Assembly (NCBI RefSeq): GCF_001320245.1
Contig: NZ_BCBA01000033.1
Location: 1 to 64,000 of the forward strand
Length of the DNA: 64,000 nt
DNA from: Pseudomonas sp. NBRC 111124
GTDB taxonomy: Bacteria; Pseudomonadota; Gammaproteobacteria; Pseudomonadales; Pseudomonadaceae
Direction of reading: 5' to 3'
Numbering within the stretch: the first letter of the stretch is position 1; each line of letters starts with the position of its first letter. The position numbers and the translations under genes were made by a program. A model generated the notes under the pieces. That model saw nothing but the letters and a program-made list of their open reading frames with translations, made no database searches and was not told the DNA's origin. Positions 54,630-63,740 of this stretch are shown here, in pieces.

Positions 54630-55346
54630 ATGCACATTCACATGCTGTTCAAAAGGGCTCTACTGGCAGTTGCCGTCGCAGGCGTGCTGTCGACAGCCAT
54701 CGTATTGGTTCCTGACTCGATTTCTCATGGCTCCAGCGCCTACGCCAAGGATGGCGGTGGTGGCGGTGGTGGCGGTGGTCACGGAGGCGGTGGCGGAAGC
54801 GGTGGTGGTGGTGGTCACGGCGGCGGCGGTGGTGGTGGCGGAAGCGGCGGTGGTGGTGGTCACGGCGGCGGTAGCGGTGGTGGCGGCGGAAGCGGCGGTG
54901 GTGGTGGTCACGGCGGCGGCAGTGGTGGTGGCAGCGGCAGTGGCGGCGGCCACGGTGGCAGTGGCAACGGCAGTGGCGGCCACGCCGGCAACAGTGGCAG
55001 CGGCCATGGTGAAGCAGGCCAGGGCCACGATGGCAACTCGAACTCCGGACGCAGCAGCCAAGCTGAAAGGGGTGATGACCATGGCAATCACGTTGGCGGT
55101 GAGCCCGGCGACGATCATGGCGATCACGTTGGCGGCGAACCCGGTGACGATCATGGCAATCATGTTGGCGGTGAGCCCGGTGATGATCATGGCACTCATG
55201 TTGGCGGTGAACCTGGCGACGATCATGGCAATCACGTTGGTGGTGAACCTGGTGACGATAACGGCAACCATGTGGGTCGCGAACAGGGTGATGACCGTGG
55301 TGCTCATGCCACCGGCGAAGTCGGCGATGACAACAGCAGGAGCTGA
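54630..55346 (+). CDS. Secreted glycine-rich repeat protein with 12-residue GDDHGNHVGGEP repeats
   Basis: 238 residues from ATG 54630, with GGAGA 6 bp upstream. A signal-peptide-like N-terminus (LFKRALLAVAVAGVLSTAIVLV, then SSAYA) is followed by a Gly/His/Ser-rich tract (54753-55060) and seven consecutive 12-residue repeats of the form GDDHGNHVGGEP (55071-55325). Asp and His richness suggests metal binding; low complexity suggests a disordered surface or extracellular protein. No homologue family was recognised. It stands upstream of the DUF6502/DUF5666 genes, separated by about 190 bp. Confidence 0.75.
   Translation: MHIHMLFKRALLAVAVAGVLSTAIVLVPDSISHGSSAYAKDGGGGGGGGGHGGGGGSGGGGGHGGGGGGGGSGGGGGHGGGSGGGGGSGGGGGHGGGSGGGSGSGGGHGGSGNGSGGHAGNSGSGHGEAGQGHDGNSNSGRSSQAERGDDHGNHVGGEPGDDHGDHVGGEPGDDHGNHVGGEPGDDHGTHVGGEPGDDHGNHVGGEPGDDNGNHVGREQGDDRGAHATGEVGDDNSRS
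55071..55325 (+). repeat. Tandem 36-bp repeat array inside the glycine-rich gene
   Basis: Seven in-frame copies of a 36-bp unit encoding GDDHGNHVGGEP with single residue changes, the last two more diverged. Synonymous differences between copies show that they are not all recent duplications. Confidence 0.85.
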
Positions 55347-55539
55347 CGGGCATTGAACAGCCCATACAAGGCCCAAGGGACGGGTCTTGTATGAGCGGGT
55401 CTCGGGCAAGCAGCCCTTATCACGCATTTGAAATGAGCGCTGACAGCTTCTTCTCATTCTGAGTCGGATGTAGTTACAGTTGGTGTGGGATGTTTTCCCG
55501 CGCCCGTATACTGGGTTCAACTGTCAAGGAATGCGCTTC

Positions 55540-56385
55540 ATGCAATCGCCCACGCTTCCCCCGTCCATGTTGAGCGCCCTGCGCAGGGTCATGCGCCCGC
55601 TGGTGCGCCTGATGCTGCGCAAGGGGGTGACCTACACGATGTTCACCGATGTGCTCAAGGAAGTGTTTGTCGATGTGGCTCATCGCGAGTTTCGCCTGGA
55701 CGACAAGGTGCCGACAGATAGCCGTATCAGCCTGCTCACGGGCGTGCACCGCAAGGATGTCAGGCGGCTGCGAAGCGAGCATGAGGCGTCGATCGCTACA
55801 CTGCCGGAGAATATTACCTTGGGTGCGCAGCTGGTTAACGTATGGACCCGTTGCGCGCCATTCTGCACCGCGTCCGGGCAGGCGTTGGCGCTGCCGCGGC
55901 TGGCCAGCGTTGGCGGCGATTGCTCGTTTGATGCCCTCGTAGCGAAAATCAGCACGGACATCCGCGGCAGGGTGGTGCTTGATGAGTGGCTGCGCCTGGG
56001 CATCGTCCGCCTTGATGATCAGGACTGCGTCCACCTCGAGACTCAGGCATTCGTACCGCAGAAGGGCTTTGAAGAGAAAGCCGCTTACTTCGGCCATAAC
56101 CTGCATGATCACGCCTGCGCCGCGGTGCATAATCTCAGCGGCGAAGGTTTGCCATTTTTCGAGCGCAGCGTGCACTACGATGCCTTGACCCCAGCCAGTG
56201 TCGACATGCTGCGCGAAGCGGTCAGCAAGGATGGCATGCAGACGCTGCTGGCCTTCAGCCGGCTGGCTGCTGAGCTGGAAAACACAGACGTGCCAAGCCA
56301 CGAGCAACGCCAGCGCATTACGGTAGGGCTTTATTTCTACACTGAAGCCACCGACCCCGACTCGTCGAAGACAGCTGGCTCATGA
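55540..56385 (+). CDS. DUF6502-like protein
   Basis: 281 residues from ATG 55540, 9 bp behind AAGGA (ATG 55531 is too close to it). Basic N-terminus (SALRRVMRPLVRLMLRKGVTYTMFTDVLKEVFVDVA) with a possible HTH-like segment (DSRISLLTGVHRKDVRRLRSE). It resembles the DUF6502 family that I remember as a neighbour of DUF5666 proteins; function unknown, regulator possible. Its stop overlaps the next start (ATGA), so the two are coupled. Confidence 0.75.
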   Translation: MQSPTLPPSMLSALRRVMRPLVRLMLRKGVTYTMFTDVLKEVFVDVAHREFRLDDKVPTDSRISLLTGVHRKDVRRLRSEHEASIATLPENITLGAQLVNVWTRCAPFCTASGQALALPRLASVGGDCSFDALVAKISTDIRGRVVLDEWLRLGIVRLDDQDCVHLETQAFVPQKGFEEKAAYFGHNLHDHACAAVHNLSGEGLPFFERSVHYDALTPASVDMLREAVSKDGMQTLLAFSRLAAELENTDVPSHEQRQRITVGLYFYTEATDPDSSKTAGS

Positions 56386-58058
56386 CACCCCTTGCGCGCC
56401 ACCTCGGTATTGTCGCACTCGTTCTGGGTTTGAGCCTGAGCCTGCTGGCGCCTGCCGAGGTAACTGCGGCGCCGGTCTGTGTCAGCCGTGATGAAGTGGG
56501 TATGGCCGGCGCGGCGAGCCTGCAGTTCCCGGGGGGGACCGGTGGTACCGGTGCCAGAACCGGCGGAGTTGGCGGCACTGGCGTGCGCAGCGAGAACGGC
56601 GGCGTGGGGGGCACGGGTGCACCGATCCAGCAACGCCCTGGCGGCACTGGTGGTACCGGTGCGGTGGCAGAGGGTGTAGACGGTACCGCCATCGATCGCG
56701 GCCCTGTCCGGCGCCCGGGCGGTACCGGTGGCACGGGCATAGTCGGCACCATCACCGGGTTTGCCTCTATTTGCGTCAATGGCCAGGAAGTGCACTACGG
56801 CAAGGATGTACCCGTGACTGAGAACGGTACCCCTGCCAGCAGCGCCCACCTGGCGATCGGGCAGGTTGTTGCGGTGGAGGCCTATGGCACCCAGCGCGGG
56901 CTGCAAGCCGGGCGCATCGCCATCCTCAACGTCTACGAAGGGCCGCTGACCGCACTGCCCAATGCGTCTGGGCCGCTGCGAGTCATGGGCCAACCTGTGC
57001 GGCTTGCCGCCGGGGCGCGGGTGGCTGAAGGGCTGAGGCCGGGCGAACCGGTCAGGGTCAGCGGCTTGCGCGATGCTGCAGGCGAAGTGGTGGCTAGCCG
57101 TATCGAACGGGCGCCTGGGCTCAGTGAGGCCAGTGCCATCGGTGCGGTTGACCGCCCTGGCAGCCTGCAGGGGCTGAAGCTGGGGACCCGCGTAGCTCCG
57201 GCGCGGGAAATATTGGTGCGCGGCCAATGGACCGGGAGCCAGCTGGAAGTGGCGCAAACCCGCCCAGACCCGAGCCTGCCGTTTGCCGGCCGCGTGCAGA
57301 CTGCGGTGATCGAAGGGCTTGTGCAGCGCAGCCAGACGCATCAGTTGGTAGTCGGCGGCATCAACGTGACGCTGGGGCAGGATACCGTGATCGCTGGCAA
57401 GCAGCCCGCTGCCATTGCGCTCGACCAACGGGTGCGGGTAAGCGGGGTGTTCAGTGCCACCCACGAGCTACGGGCCTCCCGCGTCGAGTTCGATGACGAC
57501 CATGGCGACCATTCGCAAAGAGGGCATTCCGGGCGTAACACTGAGCACGGCACAAGCGGCTCGGGCAGCTCGATCAACAGCGGCCAGGGTGAGCGTGGTG
57601 ACTCCAGCAGCCGTAGCGAAGACAGTGGTCGGGGTTCGGTCATCGACTCCAGTGGCCATGACAGCCTTGAAAGTGAGGACAGGTCTGGCAAGTCGGGGCA
57701 TGTCGACAGCGTGGAGCTACGCGAGAGCAGCAACAGTGGCCGCTCCGATCGGGTGGAAAAGGTCGAGGATGTTGAAAAAATAGAGCTCGAAGAAGTCGAG
57801 AGGTTGGAAAAGGTCGAGAAAGTCGAAAAGGTCGAAAGGCCTGAGAAGGTCGAGAAAGTCGAAAGGCCCGAGAAAGTCGAGAAGGTGGAGAAAATCGAAA
57901 AGTTCGAAAGGCCTGAAAAAGTAGAAAAAGTCGAGAAGGTCGATAGACCTGAAAAAGTTGAGAAAGTGGAAAAAGTAGAGCGAGTCGAAAAGCCTGAAAC
58001 GGTAGAAAAAGTCGAGAAGGTCGAAAAAGTGGAGCATCCGGAGCGCTCAGGGCATTAG
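56382..58058 (+). CDS. Exported DUF5666-like protein with GGTGGTG and VEK repeats
   Basis: 558 residues. A signal peptide (LARHLGIVALVLGLSLSLLAPAEVTA) is followed by a Gly/Thr/Val-rich stretch with repeated GGTGGTG (56534-56750), three or so DUF5666-type beta domains (for example YEGPLTALPNASGPLRVMGQP and SLQGLKLGTRVAPAREILVRG), a Ser/His/Gly-rich linker, and about 95 residues of VEKVEK-type tripeptide repeats (57753-58040), a charged coiled coil or disordered tail. Probably periplasmic or surface-associated. Overlaps the DUF6502 gene. Confidence 0.75.
   Translation: MTPLARHLGIVALVLGLSLSLLAPAEVTAAPVCVSRDEVGMAGAASLQFPGGTGGTGARTGGVGGTGVRSENGGVGGTGAPIQQRPGGTGGTGAVAEGVDGTAIDRGPVRRPGGTGGTGIVGTITGFASICVNGQEVHYGKDVPVTENGTPASSAHLAIGQVVAVEAYGTQRGLQAGRIAILNVYEGPLTALPNASGPLRVMGQPVRLAAGARVAEGLRPGEPVRVSGLRDAAGEVVASRIERAPGLSEASAIGAVDRPGSLQGLKLGTRVAPAREILVRGQWTGSQLEVAQTRPDPSLPFAGRVQTAVIEGLVQRSQTHQLVVGGINVTLGQDTVIAGKQPAAIALDQRVRVSGVFSATHELRASRVEFDDDHGDHSQRGHSGRNTEHGTSGSGSSINSGQGERGDSSSRSEDSGRGSVIDSSGHDSLESEDRSGKSGHVDSVELRESSNSGRSDRVEKVEDVEKIELEEVERLEKVEKVEKVERPEKVEKVERPEKVEKVEKIEKFERPEKVEKVEKVDRPEKVEKVEKVERVEKPETVEKVEKVEKVEHPERSGH
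57753..58040 (+). repeat. VEK/ERPEK-coding simple repeat
   Basis: About 290 bp of imperfect 9-bp units (GTCGAGAAG, GTGGAAAAA and variants) encoding VEK, interrupted by ERPEK. Codon choice varies between units and the stretch is purine-rich on the plus strand. Confidence 0.85.
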
Positions 58059-58112
58059 GCAACTAGGCTGGGAAAGTCCGATCACACTTCCCGACGGAAT
58101 ATCGAGGTGCAG

Positions 58113-58862
58113 ATGAGACCCTCGCTCCCTCTTTTTGCCTGTTTGTTGTCCTGTACCAGTGCGTCGGCCCTGGCCGACACCTTCAGCGCCTCCATTGGTA
58201 TGGACTATTCCAGTGGCGACTATGGCACGGGAACCACTTCGGAAATCTGGTACGTGCCCGTGGTCGGTAAGTATGAAACCGGCCCCATGACTTACAAGGT
58301 AACCGTGCCTTGGCTGCGCATCACCAACCCTGAAGTGGGCCCTAATGGCGACCCCTTGCCCGGTGGCTGCCATGCGGTGGAGAGCGGGCTGGGCGACACG
58401 GTTGCCAGCGCCGCCTATGCACTGCTCGACGGCAGTGAGGGTGGCCTGATGCTGGACCTGATCGGCAAGGTCAAATTTCCCACTGCCGATGAAAAACAGT
58501 GCCTGGGCACGGGCGAGTACGACTATACCGGCCAGGTCGACATCGCCCAGGCATTCGGCCCGGTGACCGGCTTCGCAACCCTGGGCTGGAAGAAGTTCGG
58601 CGACCCGCCCGACAGCGACTTCAGGGACCCGATATTTACCAGCCTGGGTTTTGCCATTCCTGTGGCCACAGGCACCTCGGCGGGCGCTTCGTACGACTGG
58701 CGGCAAAAAGTCGTCTCGACGGGCTCAGAAATCCAGGAGCTGACCCTGTTCCTGACCCATAAACTCAACCGGGAATGGAAAGTGCAATTGTATGCGGTGA
58801 AGGGTTTTTCCGATGCCAGCCCCGATGCAGAAGCTGGAATGATGGTTTTTCACACCTTCTGA
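58113..58862 (+). CDS. Predicted outer-membrane beta-barrel protein
   Basis: 249 residues from ATG 58113 (GAGG 5 bp upstream; GTG 58107 possible). A signal peptide (MRPSLPLFACLLSCTSASALA) is followed by alternating beta segments with aromatic ends (YSSGDYGTGTTSEIWYVPVVGKYE, MTYKVTVPWLRITN) and a C-terminal Phe (MMVFHTF), a barrel signature. It resembles transporter-like small barrels often found next to DUF5666 genes. Two Cys (GGCH and KQC) may form a disulphide. It follows the DUF5666 gene at 54 bp. Confidence 0.75.
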   Translation: MRPSLPLFACLLSCTSASALADTFSASIGMDYSSGDYGTGTTSEIWYVPVVGKYETGPMTYKVTVPWLRITNPEVGPNGDPLPGGCHAVESGLGDTVASAAYALLDGSEGGLMLDLIGKVKFPTADEKQCLGTGEYDYTGQVDIAQAFGPVTGFATLGWKKFGDPPDSDFRDPIFTSLGFAIPVATGTSAGASYDWRQKVVSTGSEIQELTLFLTHKLNREWKVQLYAVKGFSDASPDAEAGMMVFHTF

Positions 58863-58864
58863 CG

Positions 58865-58919
58865 AAAAAAGCCCCTGCTGGGTATTTCCGCATTGGGAAT
58901 ACTCAGCAGGGGCTTTTTC
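58865..58919. terminator. Long bidirectional terminator between the barrel gene and rimO
   Basis: AAAAAAGCCCCTGCTG pairs with CAGCAGGGGCTTTTT, with an inner GGTATT/AATACT pairing. It serves the convergent barrel and rimO genes. Confidence 0.9.
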
Positions 58920-58933
58920 ATGTGCCGACGGTT

Positions 58934-60265
58934 TTAAACCGGCTCGGCCCACATGTCGTATTCGTCGGCATCCACTACGCGGCAACGCACTTTGTCGCCC
59001 GGCTTGAAGCCATGATTGCCGTCGATGAAGACGCTGCCGTCGATTTCCGGGGCATCGAAGAAGCTGCGGCCAACCGAACCCTGCTCCTCGACTTCGTCGA
59101 TCAGCACCTCGATTTCCTTGCCGATGCGCTGTTGCAGGCGGGCAGCGCTGATGGCCTGCTGGTGCGCCATGAAGCGGTCCCAACGGTCTTGCTTGACGTC
59201 ATCCGGCACTTCTTCAAGGCCCAGATCATTGGCCGGGGCGCCTTCGACCGGCGAGTACTGGAAGCAGCCGACGCGGTCGAGCTGGGCCTCGGTGAGCCAG
59301 TCCAGCAGATACTGGAAGTCTTCTTCGGTCTCGCCAGGGAAGCCGACGATGAACGTCGAGCGGATCACCAGCTCTGGGCATTGCTCGCGCCAGTTCTTGA
59401 TGCGGGCCAGGGTACGGTCTTCGAAGGCCGGGCGCTTCATCGACTTGAGTACCTTGGGGCTGGCGTGCTGGAACGGGATATCCAGGTACGGCAGGATCTT
59501 GCCGGCGGCCATCAGCGGGATCACGTCGTCGACGTTCGGGTACGGATAGACGTAGTGCAGGCGCACCCAGGCACCCAGGCTGCTCAGCGCTTCGCACAGT
59601 TCAAGCATGCGGGTCTTGACCGGGCGACCGTTCCAGAAGTCGGTCTTGTACTTGACGTCGACGCCGTAGGCGCTGGTGTCCTGGGAGATCACCAGAATTT
59701 CCTTGACGCCGGCCTTGACCAGACGCTCGGCCTCGCTCAGTACTTCACCGACCGGGCGGCTGACCAGCTTGCCGCGCATTGACGGGATGATGCAAAAGCT
59801 GCAGCTGTGGTTGCAGCCTTCGGAAATCTTCAGATAGGCGTAATGGCGCGGGGTCAGCTTGACACCCTGCGGCGGCACCAGATCGATCAGCGGGTTGTGG
59901 TCCTGGCGTGGTGGCACCACTTCGTGCACGGCATTGACCACCTGCTCGTACTGCTGCGGGCCGGTCACCGACAGCACGCTTGGGTGCACGTCGCGAATAG
60001 TGCCTTCTTCGACACCCATGCAGCCGGTGACGATGACCTTGCCGTTTTCCTTGATCGCTTCACCGATCACTTCCAGCGACTCGGCCTTGGCGCTGTCGAT
60101 GAAGCCGCAGGTGTTGACCACCACTACATCGGCATCCTCGTAGGTGGGCACGACTTCATAGCCTTCCATGCGCAGCTGGGTCAGGATGCGCTCGGAATCG
60201 ACCAGGGCCTTGGGGCAACCCAGGCTGACGAAACCAACCTTGGGGGTGGCGGGAGTGGTGGACAT
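58934..60265 (-). CDS. rimO: Ribosomal protein S12 methylthiotransferase RimO
   Basis: 443 residues from the start at 60265, preceded by GAGG. A radical SAM enzyme that methylthiolates Asp of S12. N-terminal UPF0004 domain cysteines ([24 protein letters not shown]), the radical SAM CxxxCxxC in [17 protein letters not shown], and a C-terminal TRAM domain are all present. An open frame further upstream is rejected. Divergent from kup. Confidence 0.96.
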   Translation of the reverse strand: MSTTPATPKVGFVSLGCPKALVDSERILTQLRMEGYEVVPTYEDADVVVVNTCGFIDSAKAESLEVIGEAIKENGKVIVTGCMGVEEGTIRDVHPSVLSVTGPQQYEQVVNAVHEVVPPRQDHNPLIDLVPPQGVKLTPRHYAYLKISEGCNHSCSFCIIPSMRGKLVSRPVGEVLSEAERLVKAGVKEILVISQDTSAYGVDVKYKTDFWNGRPVKTRMLELCEALSSLGAWVRLHYVYPYPNVDDVIPLMAAGKILPYLDIPFQHASPKVLKSMKRPAFEDRTLARIKNWREQCPELVIRSTFIVGFPGETEEDFQYLLDWLTEAQLDRVGCFQYSPVEGAPANDLGLEEVPDDVKQDRWDRFMAHQQAISAARLQQRIGKEIEVLIDEVEEQGSVGRSFFDAPEIDGSVFIDGNHGFKPGDKVRCRVVDADEYDMWAEPV

Positions 60266-60500
60266 GACTAACCTCGGTATTGAATGCAGTTCGCCCAGCC
60301 GCACACGGGGGCGATCTTGACGGGCGCTTTCGGCGCCTCTGATCAAAAAGTGCGCAATTCTAGCGAGCGCACGGTCGCTTGACCAGCAGAAAAGCGACGA
60401 ACGCTGCGCTATGCTTCGCGCCATTGCGCCGGGGTTGATGGATGCCCTTGACGCAGGTGTGAATTCTACCGGCCTTCAAGGCCATCTGCGGGAGTGTTCG

Positions 60501-62411
60501 ATGGTTCAGGCAAGCAGTCACGCCGAAGGCGGGCACGCGGGGAAGCAGGGCGCGACACGGTCGCTGGGCCTGCTCGTGGCAGCGGTCGGGGTGGTCTATG
60601 GCGATATCGGTACCAGCCCCTTGTATACCCTCAAAGAGGTCTTTACCGGCGGCTACGGGGTGCCGGTCAACCATGATGGGGTGCTGGGGATCCTCTCGCT
60701 GATCCTCTGGTCGCTGTTGTGGGTGGTGTCGTTCAAGTACGTAATGTTCATCCTGCGCGCCGACAACCAGGGCGAGGGCGGCACCATGGCATTGACCGCG
60801 CTGGCGCGGCGGGCCACGGCGGCCTATCCGCGCCTGCGCTCGCTGATGGTTGTCTGTGGCCTGATCGGCGCCTCGCTGTTCTATGGTGACAGCATGATCA
60901 CCCCGGCGGTGTCGGTGTTGTCTGCCGTGGAGGGCATGGGCCTGGCCTTCGACGGGATCGACCACTGGGTGGTACCCATTTCGCTGGTGGTGCTGGTGGC
61001 CCTGTTTTTGGTGCAAAAGCACGGCACCGACAAGATCGGCAAGCTGTTCGGCCCCATCATGGTGGTCTGGTTTCTCGCGCTCGCCGCGTTGGGTGCCCAT
61101 GGCATTTCCCAGAGCCCGGAAGTGCTCAAGGCGTTCAACCCTGGCTGGGCGGTGAACTTCTTCATCGTCCACCCAGGCATGGGTGTGGCCATCCTCGGCG
61201 CTGTGGTGCTGGCGCTGACCGGTGCCGAGGCGCTGTATGCCGACATGGGCCACTTCGGCCGTAAACCGATTGCTCGTGCCTGGTTTGCCCTGGTGCTGCC
61301 GGCGCTGGTACTCAATTACTTCGGCCAGGGGGCGATATTGCTGCAGAACCCCGACGCCGCCCGCAACCCGTTCTACCTGCTGGCGCCAGGCTGGGCACTG
61401 CTGCCGATGGTCGGGCTGGCGACCATGGCCACCGTGATTGCCTCGCAGGCAGTGATTTCCGGGGCCTTCTCCTTGACTCGCCAGGCTATCCAGCTGGGCT
61501 ATATCCCGCGCATGCAGATCCAGCACACCTCCAGCGACGAGCAGGGGCAGATCTACATCGGTGCGGTGAACTGGACATTGATGGTCGGCGTTGTGTTGCT
61601 GGTGATCGGTTTCGAGTCTTCCGGCGCACTGGCGGCGGCTTACGGTGTGGCCGTGACCGGCACCATGCTGATGACCACCATCCTGGTGTCGGCGGTGATG
61701 TTGCTGCTGTGGAAATGGCCGCCGGTGCTGGCAGTACCGATTCTGGTCGGTTTCCTCTTCGTCGACGGGCTGTTCTTCGCGGCCAACGTGCCGAAGATCG
61801 TCCAGGGCGGTGCCTTCCCGGTGTTGGCAGGCGGCGTGCTGTTCTTGCTGATGAGTACGTGGAAGCGCGGCAAGCAGATCCTCGTGGAGCGTATCGATGA
61901 GGGCGGGCTGCCGCTGCCGGTGTTCATCAGCAGCATCCGCGTGCAGCCCCCGCATCGGGTAGAAGGTACGGCGGTGTTCCTGACGGCGCGGGCAGATGCG
62001 GTGCCCCATGCGCTGCTGCACAACATGCTGCATAACCAGGTGCTGCACAGCCAGGTGGTGCTGCTGACGGTGGTCAGCGAAGATCGTCCACGGGTGCCGG
62101 AACAAGAGCGTTTCGAGGTCGAGGCCTACGGTGATGGCTTCTTCCGCGTGCTGCTGCACTTTGGCTTCATGGATGAGCCGGACGTGCCGGCGGCACTGAA
62201 GCTGTGTCACCTGGATGAGCTGGACTTCAGCCCGATGCGTACCACCTACTTCCTCAGCCGGGAAACGGTGATTGCGTCGCGTCTGGAGGGGATGTCGCAC
62301 TGGCGGGGCAACCTGTTCGCATTCCTGTTGAAGAATGCCAACGGTAACTTGCGCTTCTTCAACCTGCCGTTGAACCGGGTGATCGAGCTGGGGACCCAGG
62401 TCGAGATATGA
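60501..62411 (+). CDS. kup: Potassium uptake protein Kup
   Basis: 636 residues; K+/H+ symporter of the inner membrane. The family start [27 protein letters not shown] is clear, followed by about 12 membrane helices and a C-terminal cytoplasmic domain ([22 protein letters not shown]). ATG 60501 follows GGGAG; the upstream frame extension is leader. A GGGGCCGC hairpin follows the stop, facing the convergent acvB-type gene. Confidence 0.96.
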   Translation: MVQASSHAEGGHAGKQGATRSLGLLVAAVGVVYGDIGTSPLYTLKEVFTGGYGVPVNHDGVLGILSLILWSLLWVVSFKYVMFILRADNQGEGGTMALTALARRATAAYPRLRSLMVVCGLIGASLFYGDSMITPAVSVLSAVEGMGLAFDGIDHWVVPISLVVLVALFLVQKHGTDKIGKLFGPIMVVWFLALAALGAHGISQSPEVLKAFNPGWAVNFFIVHPGMGVAILGAVVLALTGAEALYADMGHFGRKPIARAWFALVLPALVLNYFGQGAILLQNPDAARNPFYLLAPGWALLPMVGLATMATVIASQAVISGAFSLTRQAIQLGYIPRMQIQHTSSDEQGQIYIGAVNWTLMVGVVLLVIGFESSGALAAAYGVAVTGTMLMTTILVSAVMLLLWKWPPVLAVPILVGFLFVDGLFFAANVPKIVQGGAFPVLAGGVLFLLMSTWKRGKQILVERIDEGGLPLPVFISSIRVQPPHRVEGTAVFLTARADAVPHALLHNMLHNQVLHSQVVLLTVVSEDRPRVPEQERFEVEAYGDGFFRVLLHFGFMDEPDVPAALKLCHLDELDFSPMRTTYFLSRETVIASRLEGMSHWRGNLFAFLLKNANGNLRFFNLPLNRVIELGTQVEI

Positions 62412-62415
62412 GTGG

Positions 62416-62438
62416 CTGGGGCCGCACAGCGGCCCCAG
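62416..62438. terminator. GGGGCCGC-type hairpin between kup and the acvB-type gene
   Basis: CTGGGGCCGC ACA GCGGCCCCAG, 10-bp perfect stem directly after the kup stop and just before the end of the convergent gene. Same core as after rnhB and accA. Confidence 0.65.
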
Positions 62439-62444
62439 TCATTG

Positions 62445-63740
62445 TCAGTTCTGTGCAGCGACGCTGGACTTGCCCTGACGGGTTTCGATCTCGTCGATCA
62501 GGCGCTTGGCCAGCGCCGGGTAGTTCTCATCGAAGTGGTGGCCGCCTGGCAGCTTCATGCGCTCGCCCACTGCGGTCTTGTCGGTGCAACCGCTCTCGTC
62601 GGTCTCTTCAATACCGTACACGCAGACCACCTTGGAGGCTGGCAGCTTGGCCATTTCCGGGCCGGTAGGCGCTTCCTGGCCTTCCTTGCCCAACCAGCCC
62701 TCGACCTCGATCTCGAAGCTGCCACTGCGGGCGAACGCCAGCAGCACGACCGCATCGATACGCTGCTGGTCTTCGGCCGGCAGGCGGTTGTAGATGGCCG
62801 GCAGCACGTCGGCGCCGAACGAGTAACCGGTCAGCACGAAACGCTTGGTACCCCACTTCTGGCGGTAGTGCTGCATCAGTTCCGACAGGTCAGCGGCGCT
62901 TTGCTCAGGGGTCTTGTGCTGCCAGTAGTAGCGCAGGGTGTCGATACCCACCACCGGGTAGCCGAGCTTGGCCATTTCCCCCGCCACGTCGCGGTCCAGG
63001 TCGCGCCAGCCGCCGTCACCGGACAGGAACAGGGTGACGGTGTCGGTAGTCTGGCCGGCCGGGACTTCCACCACCGGGATCGCCAGGGCGTTGCCGTCGC
63101 GGCCGACCAAGGCCTGGGTCAGCTGGGCCTTGAGCACCTGTGGCAGGTGGATGTCATAGTCGCTGATGCTGGTCTCGGCGTTGGCCTGATCGCGCACGAA
63201 GGCGGCACTGGCGTCGTCCGGGTTGTCGTTCCAGGCGACGTTCCAGTGGCCGTGGGCGGCCGACTTCGGCAGCTCGGCCTTGCAGCTTGGCTGCTCCAGG
63301 GTGAAGTCGACCGAGATGGCCCGCGCCTTGTCGTCACGCTGGGTAGCCAGCCAGCGCCATGCCTGGGATGCACCCGGGCCGATGCCGGCGACCAGGGTCG
63401 GTTTGTCGGACAGCTGGGTCAGTGCCTGATCCATGGCCTGCTGCTGCTTGGTGCAGTCATTCGGTGGGAGGATCACCTGGACCAGTTGCGCCTCGGCGGC
63501 CTGGCTCAGGTCCAGCAGCTGCTTGTCGGTCAGGGCCTGGTCCTGAGGCACGCCGATGGCGACACGGGCCTTGGCGTGCACGCCAGGGGTGACCCGGGTG
63601 ATGCTGGTGTCATTGAGGGTCAGCTGCTCCAGCCGTGCCTCGGGGGCAGGGCGGGCCCACAGCCAAAAGCCCGCAGCGCCGGCCAGGGCGGCCAGCAGCA
63701 GGGGAATCAGTACGTACAACCAATAGCGTCGGATCATCAA
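62445..63740 (-). CDS. AcvB/VirJ-family aminoacyl-phosphatidylglycerol hydrolase
   Basis: 431 residues. An N-terminal membrane anchor (YWLYVLIPLLLAALAGAAGFWLW) precedes two VirJ-type alpha/beta-hydrolase halves; the C-terminal half has the serine motif GYSFGADVLP and the LPGGHHFDENY segment with the catalytic His. It overlaps mprF by four bases. Members paired with mprF hydrolyse lysyl- or alanyl-phosphatidylglycerol made by MprF in the inner membrane, so this gene likely turns over the modified lipid. Length fits the full two-domain AcvB form. Confidence 0.88.
   Translation of the reverse strand: MMIRRYWLYVLIPLLLAALAGAAGFWLWARPAPEARLEQLTLNDTSITRVTPGVHAKARVAIGVPQDQALTDKQLLDLSQAAEAQLVQVILPPNDCTKQQQAMDQALTQLSDKPTLVAGIGPGASQAWRWLATQRDDKARAISVDFTLEQPSCKAELPKSAAHGHWNVAWNDNPDDASAAFVRDQANAETSISDYDIHLPQVLKAQLTQALVGRDGNALAIPVVEVPAGQTTDTVTLFLSGDGGWRDLDRDVAGEMAKLGYPVVGIDTLRYYWQHKTPEQSAADLSELMQHYRQKWGTKRFVLTGYSFGADVLPAIYNRLPAEDQQRIDAVVLLAFARSGSFEIEVEGWLGKEGQEAPTGPEMAKLPASKVVCVYGIEETDESGCTDKTAVGERMKLPGGHHFDENYPALAKRLIDEIETRQGKSSVAAQN

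Noticed and set aside
54595..55356. Val/Ala-rich open frame overlapping the glycine-rich gene
   Set aside because: It is the same GGT/GGC repeat DNA read one frame over; it has no ribosome site and no signal peptide, unlike the glycine-rich frame.
55071..58040. Possible CRISPR-like repeat arrays
   Set aside because: The 36-bp and 9-bp repeats are contiguous, in-frame and have no unique spacers; they are protein-coding repeats.
60360..62300. 646-codon minus-strand open frame opposite kup
   Set aside because: His/Arg/Gln-rich antisense shadow; Kup is unmistakable on the plus strand.
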